Below, piece by piece: positions 1 through 9,032 of a DNA stretch of 64,000 nucleotides. The notes below the pieces were generated by a model. It was not told where the DNA came from. It saw nothing but the letters and a program-made list of their open reading frames with translations, and ran no database searches. The stretch spans positions 9,796,001 through 9,860,000 of the forward strand of contig NZ_CP163525.1 in the NCBI RefSeq assembly GCF_041080655.1. Direction: 5' to 3'. Positions within the stretch are counted from its first letter, which is position 1; each line of letters begins with the position of its first letter. The DNA comes from Streptomyces sp. CG4. GTDB lineage: Bacteria; Actinomycetota; Actinomycetes; Streptomycetales; Streptomycetaceae. The position numbers and the translations under genes were made by a program.

Positions 1-10
1 GTCCCACCTC

Positions 11-1099
11 TCAGGTCAGCCCGGCCTTGTGGCAGTCGTCCGCGAGTGGCGGGGCGCAGATCTGTTCGAGCGTGTACACGCCGTCTTTCACCAGGGTGTT
101 CTTGATGGTGGCAAGGGTCACGGGCACCGGGGTGAGCAGCACGGCCGGAACCTCCTCGCCGCCGCGGGTTTTCACCCGCCTGGTGGCCATCCCGTCGAGG
201 CGCTGACCACGCGCGGCGGCCACGGCCATGGCGCCGCCGGCGGCAGCCTCGGGTCCGAACGGCTTGTAGACCGTCATGTACTGATCGCCGCCGACAATGC
301 GCCGTACGGCTGCGAGCTCGGCGTCCTGCCCGGTGACGGGGGGCAGCGGGCTGACCTTGTTGGCCTTGAGGGCGGCGATACTGCCGGCGGCGAGGCCGTC
401 GTTGGCGGCGTAGACGCCGTTGATGCTGCCGGCGCCCAGGGCGGCGATGGCTCCGGACATGTTCCGGTTCGCCGCCTCCGTGCTCCACTGGGGTGTGTCG
501 TACTCCTTGGCGATCGTCACCTTCCCCTGGAGTTCGGACAGTGCGCCCTGCTTGAACGACAGCGCGTTGGGGTCGCCGGGGTCGCCGTTCATCATCACGA
601 TCCGGCCGCCGTGCGCCTTGGCGCCTATGGCCGTCAGCAGTGCCCTGCCCTGGAGCCTGCCGACCTCCTGGCCGTCGAAGGAGACGTAGCCCGAGATCGG
701 GCCCTCGGCGAGGCGGTCGTAGGCGATGACCGGGATGTGCGCGGCGGCTGCCTTTCCGACCGAGGCGCCCATGGCCCTGGCATTAACGGCCGTCAGGACG
801 ATGGCATCGACCCCGTTGGCGATCGACGAGTCCATCTGTTCCTGCTGGATGGCCACGTCACCTTTGGCGTCGGCGTACTCGATCGTGCAGTCGCCGCACA
901 GCTGCCGGATCCTCTGCTCCAGCAGGGGCCTGTCCCGCGTCTCCCAGCGGGCTGTGGTGGATTCCGGCAGCAGCACGCCGATCTTCCGCGCGCTCCCTGC
1001 GCCGGAGGTGTTCCCGGCGCCCGATCCGCAGGCGGTGAGGGACACGGCCGTCGAGACCGCGGCCAGGGCAAGGGCGGTGTCCCGAACGCGGGCTTTCAT
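11..1099 (-). CDS. Sugar-binding lipoprotein, xylose-binding (XylF/ChvE-like) family
   Basis: A 362-residue periplasmic-binding-protein type 1 lipoprotein. I use ATG 1099 rather than the longer upstream reading because it has a GGAGG site 10-15 bases upstream and begins a lipoprotein signal (MKARVRDT..., lipobox LTAC). The mature part starts KIGVLLPESTTARWE and carries the family signatures AYDRLAEGPISGYVSFDG, VMMNGDP and VYAANDGLAAG. By family it would bind a monosaccharide such as xylose or arabinose outside the membrane. There is no ABC permease or ATPase beside it, and its closest visible relative is the lipoprotein at 3902-5005, on the other side of a phosphatase gene. It is divergent from that phosphatase. 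Ligand identity and any signalling role are inference; family assignment is confident. Confidence 0.85.
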   Translation of the reverse strand: MKARVRDTALALAAVSTAVSLTACGSGAGNTSGAGSARKIGVLLPESTTARWETRDRPLLEQRIRQLCGDCTIEYADAKGDVAIQQEQMDSSIANGVDAIVLTAVNARAMGASVGKAAAAHIPVIAYDRLAEGPISGYVSFDGQEVGRLQGRALLTAIGAKAHGGRIVMMNGDPGDPNALSFKQGALSELQGKVTIAKEYDTPQWSTEAANRNMSGAIAALGAGSINGVYAANDGLAAGSIAALKANKVSPLPPVTGQDAELAAVRRIVGGDQYMTVYKPFGPEAAAGGAMAVAAARGQRLDGMATRRVKTRGGEEVPAVLLTPVPVTLATIKNTLVKDGVYTLEQICAPPLADDCHKAGLT

Positions 1100-1370
1100 G
1101 CGCGAGGCCTCCCTCCTCCTGCAACCGTGGTGCAGCGGCGTGGCCCACCGGGGCGAGGCGGGGTCTCGGCCCGCACCCGCTCGGACCAGGCGAAAGTCGC
1201 AAATCGACCACCTCGCCAGTGTGACACCGGCCATGGTGAACTACGAACTCGGTGCTGCGTAGCCGACACGACGCCAATCTGTCCGGTTCATCCCCCTATG
1301 CGATTCTGGAAGGGGAGTGCCCAGTGGCAGCCGGTCGGCGCGCGGGCACGGACGGGAGGTGGATGCGGAC

Positions 1371-3905
1371 ATGCCTCACGACGGCACGGCCCGGACCGGA
1401 CTCCCGCAGCTGGGGACAGCCGAGGTCGGCGTCGCGGACACCGGCTCACCACCGAGGCCGGAGACCTCCGGGAGCGTCCGCGCCCTGACGTTCGCCGGAG
1501 CGGCGCTGGCGGTGCTCTATGTGCCCGGCCCAGGCTCTGACGATCTTCGGTCGGTGGACACGGCCGGATGCGCCCCTGCCGAGTACGGGCTGCCGGAACG
1601 CCTGGCTCTGTCCGGTGGCTCGCCTGCGGCCCACGCCTTCCGTGTCCTCCACCCCGTGTGGCTGACCCCCGGGGCACTCGCCTCCTACCCCGAGGGATGT
1701 CCTGCGCCGCCGCGAGCCCGGACCTCGCTCGGTGCGTTGCCCCTCGGAGCCGAGGGCAGACGGCTCGGCTGCCTCGTCGTCGTGGGTGACGGTGAGAATG
1801 GCTTCGAAGCCGAGCAGCAGCGCTTCCTGAAGCGCTATGCCGACGCGGTCGCCGACGTGCTGGAGGCCGGGGCCGGGGGAGGGCCGCCGACGGCACCCTT
1901 GAGTTCCGCATTGCGCCGAATGCGCGTCGGCTCCTTCGTCCTGGTGCCGGAAACCGGCGTGATCGACGCGGACGAGATGCTGCGCGACCTGGTCGGCATC
2001 AAGCCGGACGACTTCGACGGCAAGGTGGAATCCCTGCTCGCGCACGCACTGCCGGAAGACTTGCACGCGCTGATGTCGGCGCTGGAGCCGTCCACCCAGA
2101 CGTCCGGCCGACGGGAACTGGACTTCCGAGTCCGCTGCCCCACGGGTGAGATGCGCTGGCTGAGTCTGAGGTGCCGCGTGGCGGCGGGTGCCGACGACCG
2201 GCCGGAGCAGGTGCTGGGCGTGGTGACGGCGACCTCGGTCCTGGACCGGGGCGCCGACGACGTCTCCCGGATCCAGTGGCTGACCGCCGCACTCGACGAG
2301 GCCACCACCGTGCGCGACGTCAGCCACGTGCTGGTCACCGCCCTGCGCGAGCCCCTGAGCGCCGACCGGGTGGTGCTCGCCGACCTGCAGCACGAAAGGC
2401 TCCAGGTCACCCTGCTCGACCCGCCGCAGCCCGCTGCCTGGCCGCGGGCATGGCGTCTCCAGTGGCGTTCGGAGTGGCCCGACGCGCCCCTCAGTGCCCT
2501 GCCCACCCTGCAGATGGCTCTGCGAGACGGACGTATGGACCTGTGGCCGACAGGCACCGCCTTCGAACCAGGACTCGACGGCATCGGCCCCGGAGGACTT
2601 GCCGTCCTGCCGCTGCCCGCCAGAGGCCGGGTCGCCGGCGTGTGCCTGATCGGCTGGGACCGGCCGCACGAGTTCGTCCCCGAGGAACGTTCGCTGCTGA
2701 CCGCCACCGCCTCACTGGCTGGCCAGGCCCTCACCCGCGCCCAGTCCTATGACGCCGAACAGGAACTCGCGACGATGCTGCAGCGCAGCCTGCTGCCGCG
2801 GCGTCTGCCCGAGCTTCCCGGTGGGATCGCCGTCGCCCGCTATCTCCCCGCCCGGCGGGGACTGCAGGTGGGCGGCGACTGGTACGACGTGATCGCCCTC
2901 TCCGAGGACCGGGTGGCACTGGTCATCGGCGACGTGCAGGGCCACAGCGCCGCAGCCGCGACGATCATGGGGCAGATGCGTACCGCGGTCAGGGCGTACG
3001 CGGTGGAGGGCCACCCGCCCGACGTGGTCGTCTCGCACGCCAACCGCCTCCTCGTCGGCATGGAGACGGATCTCTTCGCCACCTGCTGCTACGCCGAACT
3101 GGACATGGACGAGGGCGACGTCCTGTTCGTCCGGGCCGGACACGTCGCACCGCTGCTGCGCCATCCCGACGGCAGCACCGAGGAGGTCGAGGTCGAGGGT
3201 GGCCTTCCGCTGGGCATTTCCATGGAGGCGGACTTCCCGATGACCGCGGTGGCAATGGCGCCGGGAACGATGCTCGCCCTGGTCACCGACGGGCTGATCG
3301 AGGCCGCCGACCTGTCCCTGGACGAGGGCATGCGCCGCACGCGGGCCACTCTCGCCGCGGCCGACCCGTCGGATCCTGGGCGGGTGGCCGACGACCTGCT
3401 CGGCGACTTGGGCCGTCGCGAGGACGACGTGGCGTTGTTGCTGCTGCGCTACGACGGCATGAAGACCCGGCCGATCCGGTCGGGCTGGCTGGTGTGGCGG
3501 CTGCCCGACGCCGTCATGCACGCCCGCCGGTTCACCGCGCGCACGCTGCGCCGCTGGAAGGTCGAAGAAGCCACCGACCCGGTGCTGCTGGTGGTGTCCG
3601 AACTCGTCACCAACGCCCTGGTGCACACCCAGGGCCCGGTCCGTCTCGACCTGATGCTCCGCGGGGACCGGGTGCGGGTTTGCGTGAGCGACTCCTCTCC
3701 GCGGGCGCCCGCCAAGCCCGTGATCGTGGACTGGGAGTCGACCGGCGGCCGGGGTCTGCTCCTGGTCGAGGCGATGTCGGAGTCCTTCGGCACGGTGCCG
3801 GTGGCCGGCGGCAAGCAGGTGTGCAGCGAGATTGCGGTACCGCGTCGCGAACCGGCTTCGGTGGGCGCAGAACCGGGCGGGCGCAAGGACGGGGACCGAT
3901 CATGA
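1371..3905 (+). CDS. SpoIIE/PP2C phosphatase with GAF, PAS and RsbW-like ATPase domains
   Basis: An 844-residue cytoplasmic regulator with no membrane segment. ATG 1371 follows GGGAGG; GTG 1317 lies directly against its own AAGGGGAG and is a less likely start. In order: a GAF-like segment (about residues 30-165), a PAS-like segment (190-295), a second GAF (310-450), a SpoIIE/PP2C domain (470-690; motifs VGGDWYDVI, GDVQGHSA, TDGLIEA, REDDVALLL) and a C-terminal HATPase_c domain like the anti-sigma kinases RsbW/SpoIIAB (N-box SELVTNAL; GGRGLLLVE). Such proteins normally dephosphorylate anti-sigma-factor antagonists. The stop overlaps the ATG of the next gene, so the two are translationally coupled. 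The likely link is between extracellular sugar sensing and a sigma-factor switch, but this is inference from position. Confidence 0.85.
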   Translation: MPHDGTARTGLPQLGTAEVGVADTGSPPRPETSGSVRALTFAGAALAVLYVPGPGSDDLRSVDTAGCAPAEYGLPERLALSGGSPAAHAFRVLHPVWLTPGALASYPEGCPAPPRARTSLGALPLGAEGRRLGCLVVVGDGENGFEAEQQRFLKRYADAVADVLEAGAGGGPPTAPLSSALRRMRVGSFVLVPETGVIDADEMLRDLVGIKPDDFDGKVESLLAHALPEDLHALMSALEPSTQTSGRRELDFRVRCPTGEMRWLSLRCRVAAGADDRPEQVLGVVTATSVLDRGADDVSRIQWLTAALDEATTVRDVSHVLVTALREPLSADRVVLADLQHERLQVTLLDPPQPAAWPRAWRLQWRSEWPDAPLSALPTLQMALRDGRMDLWPTGTAFEPGLDGIGPGGLAVLPLPARGRVAGVCLIGWDRPHEFVPEERSLLTATASLAGQALTRAQSYDAEQELATMLQRSLLPRRLPELPGGIAVARYLPARRGLQVGGDWYDVIALSEDRVALVIGDVQGHSAAAATIMGQMRTAVRAYAVEGHPPDVVVSHANRLLVGMETDLFATCCYAELDMDEGDVLFVRAGHVAPLLRHPDGSTEEVEVEGGLPLGISMEADFPMTAVAMAPGTMLALVTDGLIEAADLSLDEGMRRTRATLAAADPSDPGRVADDLLGDLGRREDDVALLLLRYDGMKTRPIRSGWLVWRLPDAVMHARRFTARTLRRWKVEEATDPVLLVVSELVTNALVHTQGPVRLDLMLRGDRVRVCVSDSSPRAPAKPVIVDWESTGGRGLLLVEAMSESFGTVPVAGGKQVCSEIAVPRREPASVGAEPGGRKDGDRS

Positions 3906-5005
3906 TGCATCGCAGGAAACGCGTGACGCCCTGTACGCGATATGTCGTCGGCGCGCTTTTCGCGGGCCTGCTGACCATACCCTCGGCCGCCTGCGCAGGA
4001 AGTGGAAAAGCCACCACGGACAGCTTCACCGTCGGCCTGCTGCTGCCGAGCCGGTTGGTGCCGCGCTGGGAGAACTCCGACAAGCCGCTGATCGAGCAAC
4101 GGGTGAAACAGCTCTGCCCGCGCTGCAACGTCACCTATGCCAACGCCGACGACGACTCAACGGCCCAGCGGCAACAGATGATCGCCATGATCACCAAGGG
4201 GGCCAGGGTCCTCATCCTCGGCGCCACCGACAACAGGGCGCAGCGCTCTTCCGTCCAGGAGGCGCACAACGCGGGCGTCCCCGTCGTCGCCTACGACAGG
4301 CTCGCCGAGGGCCCGATCTCGGGCTACGTCAGCTTCGACGGAGTACAGGTCGGCACGCTGCAGGGCCAGGCCCTCCTCAAGGCCGTGCACGCCCCGGCCA
4401 AGGACGCGACCATCGTCATGATGAACGGCGACCCGACCAGCCCCAACGCCGCCTGGTTCAAGAGGGGTGCACTGTCCGTCCTGCGGGGCAAGGTGACGAT
4501 CGGCCGTTCCTACGACACCCCGGGCTGGAGCACGAACAACGCGAACGCCAACATGTCCGCCGCCATCTCGGCCCTGGGCCCGGGCCGAATCGACGGCGTC
4601 CTGGCCGCCAACGACGCCATGGCCGCAGGCGTCATCTCCGCACTCAAGAGCGCTCACGTCAGGCGCCTTCCACCGGTCACCGGGCAGGACGCCGACCTCG
4701 ACGCGGTGCAGCGCATCGTCAACGGCGAGCAGATCATGACGGTGTACAAGTCCTTCCGCGCGGAAGCTGAAGCAGCCGCTGCCATGGCCGTCGCCCTGGG
4801 CCGCGGCGAGAAGCTGCACACTATCGCCACGACGACGACCGACAGCCCGACCACCCACCACATCCCGTCAGTGCTCCTCACCCCGGTCGCCGTGACAACC
4901 GCCAACATCAAGCAGACCCTCATCAAGGACGGTGTGTACACCATCGCCCAGATCTGCACACCGCAGCTGAGGGCCGCTTGCGCGAAGGCAGGGCTGACTC
5001 CGTAG
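3902..5005 (+). CDS. Second xylose-binding-type lipoprotein, coupled to phosphatase
   Basis: A 367-residue paralog of the lipoprotein at 11-1099, sharing the stretch AYDRLAEGPISGYVSFDG and the same C-terminal pattern (KDGVYTIAQICTPQL). It starts MMHRRKRVTP and has a hydrophobic stretch ending in SAACAGSGK, a probable lipidation cysteine. ATG 3902 overlaps the phosphatase stop (ATGA), so it should be made from the same mRNA. By family it binds a pentose or hexose outside the cell. No transporter genes follow. It could serve a transporter encoded elsewhere or act as a sensor. Family certain, ligand and role unknown. Confidence 0.85.
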   Translation: MMHRRKRVTPCTRYVVGALFAGLLTIPSAACAGSGKATTDSFTVGLLLPSRLVPRWENSDKPLIEQRVKQLCPRCNVTYANADDDSTAQRQQMIAMITKGARVLILGATDNRAQRSSVQEAHNAGVPVVAYDRLAEGPISGYVSFDGVQVGTLQGQALLKAVHAPAKDATIVMMNGDPTSPNAAWFKRGALSVLRGKVTIGRSYDTPGWSTNNANANMSAAISALGPGRIDGVLAANDAMAAGVISALKSAHVRRLPPVTGQDADLDAVQRIVNGEQIMTVYKSFRAEAEAAAAMAVALGRGEKLHTIATTTTDSPTTHHIPSVLLTPVAVTTANIKQTLIKDGVYTIAQICTPQLRAACAKAGLTP

Positions 5006-5201
5006 ACGGGCGGGGAGCGGCGAGAGGGGGCCCTGCCCAGTAGTCGAGGCACGTCGACAGGGTGAACGTCGCCGCCGTGGAACGCGCCGGTGTCCGAGTC
5101 CAGGCCGACGGGCCGACGGGTCGGCCGGCCCTCGCGGACGGCGGTGACGGTCGTCGTACGGCCCTCGGAGGACGCCAGTTCGCCGGGCCGGGCTCGGCAC
5201 G

Positions 5202-6623
5202 TCAGCGCTGCAGGGTGAGGACGCCTGGCCGCCAGGGCAGTTGGTCGTAGGGGCCGCTTGCGGTGGGGGACTTGCCCTGGTAGAGGAGCTGCAGGTGGCA
5301 GGGGTCGATGGTCATGGTCTGGTCGGGGTTGTTGCGGACCAGGTCACCGTGGCTGATGTCGTTGGTCCAGGTGGCGCCGCTGTTGGCCTTGCCCGCGAAA
5401 GGGGTGCTTTCGCTGCCGGCCTGCGGGGTCCACGAACCGCTGAGGCTGGACGCCGTGAACGAGCGGAAGTAGCGCCCATTGGCACCTATCGCCTCGACGA
5501 TCATGAGGTACTGGTTCTGGTCCTTGACTTTGTAGACCTGCGGTGCCTCGAACAGGCTGTTCGTGGAGTCGCTCATGACCGTGGTGGCGGACGAGCCGAA
5601 GCTGCCGGGGAAGTTCCCGATCGGCATGCTCGCCCGGTAGATCTTGCCGTTGTCACCGGCGAAGAACAGGTACATGTTCTGGCCGTCGGCGATCAGGGTC
5701 TGGTCGATCGGCCCGGTGCCGGAACCTGGGATACTGCCGGTGAACAGAGGCTGCGGCGAGGACCAGCCGTTGGGGTTGGTGGGGTCGCTCGACGTGCGGT
5801 AGAAGAACGGCCACGCGCCCCACTGGGATGCCAGGACCCATATGTTCTTGGGCGCGAAGTAGAACAGCGTGGGCGCCACCGTGGACTGGTTCATCCCGGT
5901 CTGGCCGGCCGACGCCATGTCCGACCAGTTCGTGAAGGGACTGAAGGCCATCGAGCCGTACGACGATCCCGACACGTTCGACGCGTAGACCAGGTGCTTG
6001 CCGTTGTACACCACGTCGGTGAAGTCCTTCAGTGAGACCCACCCGTTCGCCGGCTGCGCCAGCGCACCCGTCGACGTCCATCGGTACGTCGACGGCAGGG
6101 AGCAGGTGCCGCCGCCCGGCGTCGCGGACAGGCCTGTCCATTTCTGGTTGCTTCCGCCGTTGCACGTCCAGAGCTCCACCGCCGTGCCGTTGGCTGTGCC
6201 GGCGCCGGTGACGTCCAGGCACAGCCCGGATTCGACGCCGACGATCGTGCCGTCGGAATTCACCCGCCACTGCTGGTTCGCACCGCCGCTGCAAGTCCAG
6301 ATCTGCACCTGGGTACCGGCCGCGGTGGCGTGGTCCGGAACATCCAGGCACTTGTTGCCGTACACGGTCAGCTGGTTGCTGTCCGTCCATGTCCACTGCT
6401 GGTTGGTGCCGCCCGAGCAGTCCCAGATCTGCGGGTAGGTGCCGTCGGTCTGGCTGGCGTTCGGTACGTCGAGACACCGGCCGGAACCCACACCGCGTAA
6501 GGCGCCGCTGGTGGCCGCCTGAGCCGGGTTGGCGACGAGCGTCGCCGTCAGCAGGAGCAGGGCCGCGACGGCGGCGGCGAACACCGCGGGCAGATGTCCG
6601 CGGCTTGAAACGCGTCTGGGCAT
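5202..6623 (-). CDS. Secreted GH62 alpha-L-arabinofuranosidase with N-terminal CBM13
   Basis: A 473-residue secreted enzyme. ATG 6623 starts a Sec signal (MPRRVSSRGHLPAVFAAAVA, cleavage near AQAAT); upstream in-frame codons have no signal peptide. Residues about 40-165 form a ricin-type beta-trefoil (CBM13) with three QxW repeats such as NQQWTW, NQQWRV and NQKWTG. The rest is a GH62 arabinofuranosidase (SLKDFTDVVYNGKHLVYAS, WVLASQWG, IDQTLIADG, FEAPQVYKV, CHLQLLYQGK), which removes arabinose side chains from arabinoxylan. It is transcribed away from the GH39 gene and fits the xylan-degrading neighbourhood. A short weak GAGGT ribosome site lies 5-9 bases upstream. Confidence 0.92.
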   Translation of the reverse strand: MPRRVSSRGHLPAVFAAAVAALLLLTATLVANPAQAATSGALRGVGSGRCLDVPNASQTDGTYPQIWDCSGGTNQQWTWTDSNQLTVYGNKCLDVPDHATAAGTQVQIWTCSGGANQQWRVNSDGTIVGVESGLCLDVTGAGTANGTAVELWTCNGGSNQKWTGLSATPGGGTCSLPSTYRWTSTGALAQPANGWVSLKDFTDVVYNGKHLVYASNVSGSSYGSMAFSPFTNWSDMASAGQTGMNQSTVAPTLFYFAPKNIWVLASQWGAWPFFYRTSSDPTNPNGWSSPQPLFTGSIPGSGTGPIDQTLIADGQNMYLFFAGDNGKIYRASMPIGNFPGSFGSSATTVMSDSTNSLFEAPQVYKVKDQNQYLMIVEAIGANGRYFRSFTASSLSGSWTPQAGSESTPFAGKANSGATWTNDISHGDLVRNNPDQTMTIDPCHLQLLYQGKSPTASGPYDQLPWRPGVLTLQR

Positions 6624-6989
6624 GAGGACCTCGTCATCCTTGGGTGAGCGGCTCCGGTTGGCCCCATCAGGGGCTGCCCGGACTGTCGACGCGAGACACA
6701 TTGATGCGGGCATGTCATTGGCGTCGTGTGGCATGCCCCTTGCGGCTCGGTGGTTGCGGTGGCGCGACTCGGCGGTGCTCTGCTGTGCGAGTGGAGTGAC
6801 CTCTTGGTTCCGGCCCACGCCGACATCCTGGCCGGCTTGCGCCGTTGTCGGCGAAACGCCGTGCGCCCGGGATGCCTCGCTCACCGTTGGGCAACGGGTC
6901 CATAGCGCGGTGAACTGAATGGCAGCGATGACGGCGGCCGCCGTGGGCCCGGGAGAGCGGGCCCGTGCCCGGCTCGGCCGTGCGCATGT
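6624..6989. other. Gap between GH62 and GH39 genes
   Basis: 366 bases downstream of the GH39 gene and upstream of the GH62 gene, both on the minus strand. It should hold the GH62 promoter. I see no gene, hairpin or operator that I can defend; the open frames crossing it are G+C-driven shadows without homology. Confidence 0.4.
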
Positions 6990-8465
6990 TCACGGGGCAC
7001 CGCCGAGGAGTCGGCTCTCGTCCCACCAGGGAGGCGTCTCGTCGCGGACCGGGTCGAACTCGACCAGCGTCACTTCGTGGCGGGCCAGCGCGAGATCGAG
7101 GTCGACCATGCCGTCCCGCGCGGTCTCCCGGCCGTGCGTGCGCGCAGGTTCGGCGGCCTCGTGCAGCCGGTCGAGCCGGCGCAGGTCCGGGGAGAGGGGG
7201 CTGCCCATGCGCCGCCACGCCGTGTACGCGTTGCCGCGCTCCTCGTCGACGGACGACCGCAGGGTGAACACCTCGCCCGGACCGGTCGGCACCGAGAGGC
7301 GCACCCGGTGCCCGTCCGTGTCCACCGGTGCCCACGCGAGCACCGCCACCCGCCCGTCGGCGTGTCGCGTCACGAGATGGTCGGCACCGCGCGCAAGTAC
7401 CTCCTCGCCCGTCCGCGCCATAAACGCATAGAGGTGGTACGTCGGCTTCTTCACCTGCCGGTGGGTGAGCAGCCCGAACCCGCCGTGGAACAGCGCGGTC
7501 GGTACGCCCGTCTCCTCGAACATGTCGCTGAACGTCCAGTACGAGAAGGAGTCCGCGTACTCCCCGCCCTCCGTGACGACCGGAGCCAGGTACGCGGCAT
7601 GGAAGGCGGTGTCGTGGATCGGGTTGTCCGGCCGGTAGGAGGAGTTGAACTCGGTGATGTGGACCGGGAGGTGGGCAAGTCCCGTGTCCTTGAGGGCGCG
7701 CCGGGGCTGACCGAACTGGTCGAGCAGCCCCTGCGCCGGGCCCAGCGTCTGATGCACCCCGAACGGCACATGCCGGGCCGGCCCCGACGTGTACGCGTGC
7801 CGGGACACGAAGTCGACCGGCACCTCCCGTGCCGCGGCGAACGCGGCGAACCGCCCGATCCAGTCGTCCGCGCCGGGTGACACGGCCGGGCCGCCCACCT
7901 GCAGCGACGCGTCGATCGCCTTGATGGTGTGCGCGGTCATCTCGTACAGGCGGTGATATGCGTGCTCGTCGGCGCCCTCCCAGAAGTCCGGGAGGTTCGG
8001 CTCGTTCCACACCTCGATCGGCCAGGTGCGTACCTCGTCGAGCCCGTAGCGGTCCACGAGATGGCGGACCGTCGCCCGCACGAGGTCCACCCATTCCCTG
8101 CATGAGGACGGCGGCGTGACGTTGCCGCCCCACCAGAACACCGTCTGGTCGCCTGACGCCAACTCGCCTGGCATGAAGCCGAGTTCGAGGAACGGCCGGA
8201 TGCCGAGTTCCAGATAGCTGTCAATGACCTGATCGACGTACGTGAACGCATGGTGGACCCGCCGCTCGCCTTGCCACTCGTACGGTCGGTACACCCCCAT
8301 GCCGTCACTGAGCAGCCCGTGCCCCCGGATGTACCCGAAGCCGATCTCGCGCTGCACCAGGGCAAGGGACTCCCGGTGGTCGCGACGCAGCGTGAGGTCC
8401 ATGCGGCCCGTGCCGACGCAGGTCCGCCACGGGGCGGCGGCGATCATGGTGGAGGAGGAACTCAT
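6990..8465 (-). CDS. GH39 beta-xylosidase, probably intracellular
   Basis: 491 residues without a signal peptide, beginning MSSSSTMIAAAPWRT. The body matches GH39 xylosidases: a clan GH-A barrel with the acid/base glutamate in EVWNEPNLPDFW (about E155) and the nucleophile in VHITEFNSSY (about E272). Such enzymes release xylose from short xylo-oligosaccharides. The lack of a signal and the position beside the bxl uptake operon suggest it works in the cytoplasm on imported oligomers. ATG 8465 has GAAAGG six bases upstream. It is divergent from bxlR; the shared upstream region contains the palindrome TTCCGGAA and an esterase relic. Confidence 0.9.
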   Translation of the reverse strand: MSSSSTMIAAAPWRTCVGTGRMDLTLRRDHRESLALVQREIGFGYIRGHGLLSDGMGVYRPYEWQGERRVHHAFTYVDQVIDSYLELGIRPFLELGFMPGELASGDQTVFWWGGNVTPPSSCREWVDLVRATVRHLVDRYGLDEVRTWPIEVWNEPNLPDFWEGADEHAYHRLYEMTAHTIKAIDASLQVGGPAVSPGADDWIGRFAAFAAAREVPVDFVSRHAYTSGPARHVPFGVHQTLGPAQGLLDQFGQPRRALKDTGLAHLPVHITEFNSSYRPDNPIHDTAFHAAYLAPVVTEGGEYADSFSYWTFSDMFEETGVPTALFHGGFGLLTHRQVKKPTYHLYAFMARTGEEVLARGADHLVTRHADGRVAVLAWAPVDTDGHRVRLSVPTGPGEVFTLRSSVDEERGNAYTAWRRMGSPLSPDLRRLDRLHEAAEPARTHGRETARDGMVDLDLALARHEVTLVEFDPVRDETPPWWDESRLLGGAP

Positions 8466-8544
8466 GCTGGGCCTTTCGTCTCACGGGCAGTGCGCAGCCG
8501 GGAAAGGCGGTATCGGGAACGAGGACCGAGAAGTTCCGAGAGTC

Positions 8545-8552
8545 TTCCGGAA
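8545..8552. promoter_or_regulatory. TTCCGGAA palindrome upstream of GH39 gene
   Basis: Perfect 8-bp palindrome about 80 bases upstream of the GH39 start. The same octamer occurs before bxlR (8999-9006) and before bxlE (10217-10224), so it may be an operator shared by the three units. The latter two overlap or adjoin ribosome-site sequence, which weakens the argument. Confidence 0.3.
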
Positions 8553-8674
8553 ACAACACCGCAACCTAGGACCGCTCCTGGACCCTGTCAATGGGGTGCG
8601 CACGTACGGGAGTTGGCCGGAATGCCGAACGGCCTTCACATCCCCGGACCGATGCCGCAGCGTTCCTGCCCCCC

Positions 8675-8900
8675 ATGGGAGGCGTGGTGACCGCCTTCGA
8701 CCTGCCCCCGAGCGAAACGGAGTGACACCGGCCGCCGCTCGGCGAACCGGATGACTTCGACACCTTCTGGCAGGAACCCTGGCATCCGCCGCGCACCCCG
8801 ATGCGCCGCTCACCCCACGCTCGGGCACGTCGAGGAGATCCCCTTCGCCTGGCGCGCCCAGGCCCCCGCCCGCATCTGCGTCGGCCTGCCGGAATCCTGA
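8675..8900 (+). pseudogene. Relic of acetyl xylan esterase (AXE1/cephalosporin deacetylase family)
   Basis: Not an intact gene. From ATG 8675 or GTG 8687 the reading is VTAFDLPPSETE, a stop at 8723-8725, then in the same frame HRPPLGEPDDFDTFWQE. This matches the conserved N-terminus of the AXE1 esterases (xxFDLPxxELxxYRPxxxxPxDFDxFW). About 50 bases on, another frame reads IPFAWRAQAPARICVGL, resembling the later strand before the catalytic Asp (xxxAPxxxxVGLMD). The catalytic Ser region is gone. I read this as N- and C-terminal scraps joined by a large deletion. An intracellular deacetylase would fit the neighbouring xylo-oligosaccharide operon. Family call is by eye and tentative. Confidence 0.45.
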
Positions 8901-8998
8901 ATCCGCCCGGCGCCAGGGCCCGGATTCGAGGCCGATGTTCGACGGGTCGTATGGGCGGAGGGCTTGACCGGCGACCGGTCGACGGCATGTCCTACGGT

Positions 8999-9006
8999 TT
9001 CCGGAA
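8999..9006. promoter_or_regulatory. TTCCGGAA palindrome upstream of bxlR
   Basis: Second copy of the octamer, 26 bases before the bxlR start and just ahead of a GGAAGGAG run. A candidate autoregulatory site, though purine-rich ribosome-site sequence could produce it by chance. Confidence 0.3.
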
Positions 9007-9032
9007 GGAGTGCGTAGACCTTTCGGGAGCAC

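Noticed and set aside
5006..5201. Possible glycosidase tail on the minus strand (VGLDSDTGAFHG)
   Set aside because: Suggestive of a relic C-terminus, but too short and frame-broken to support a call.
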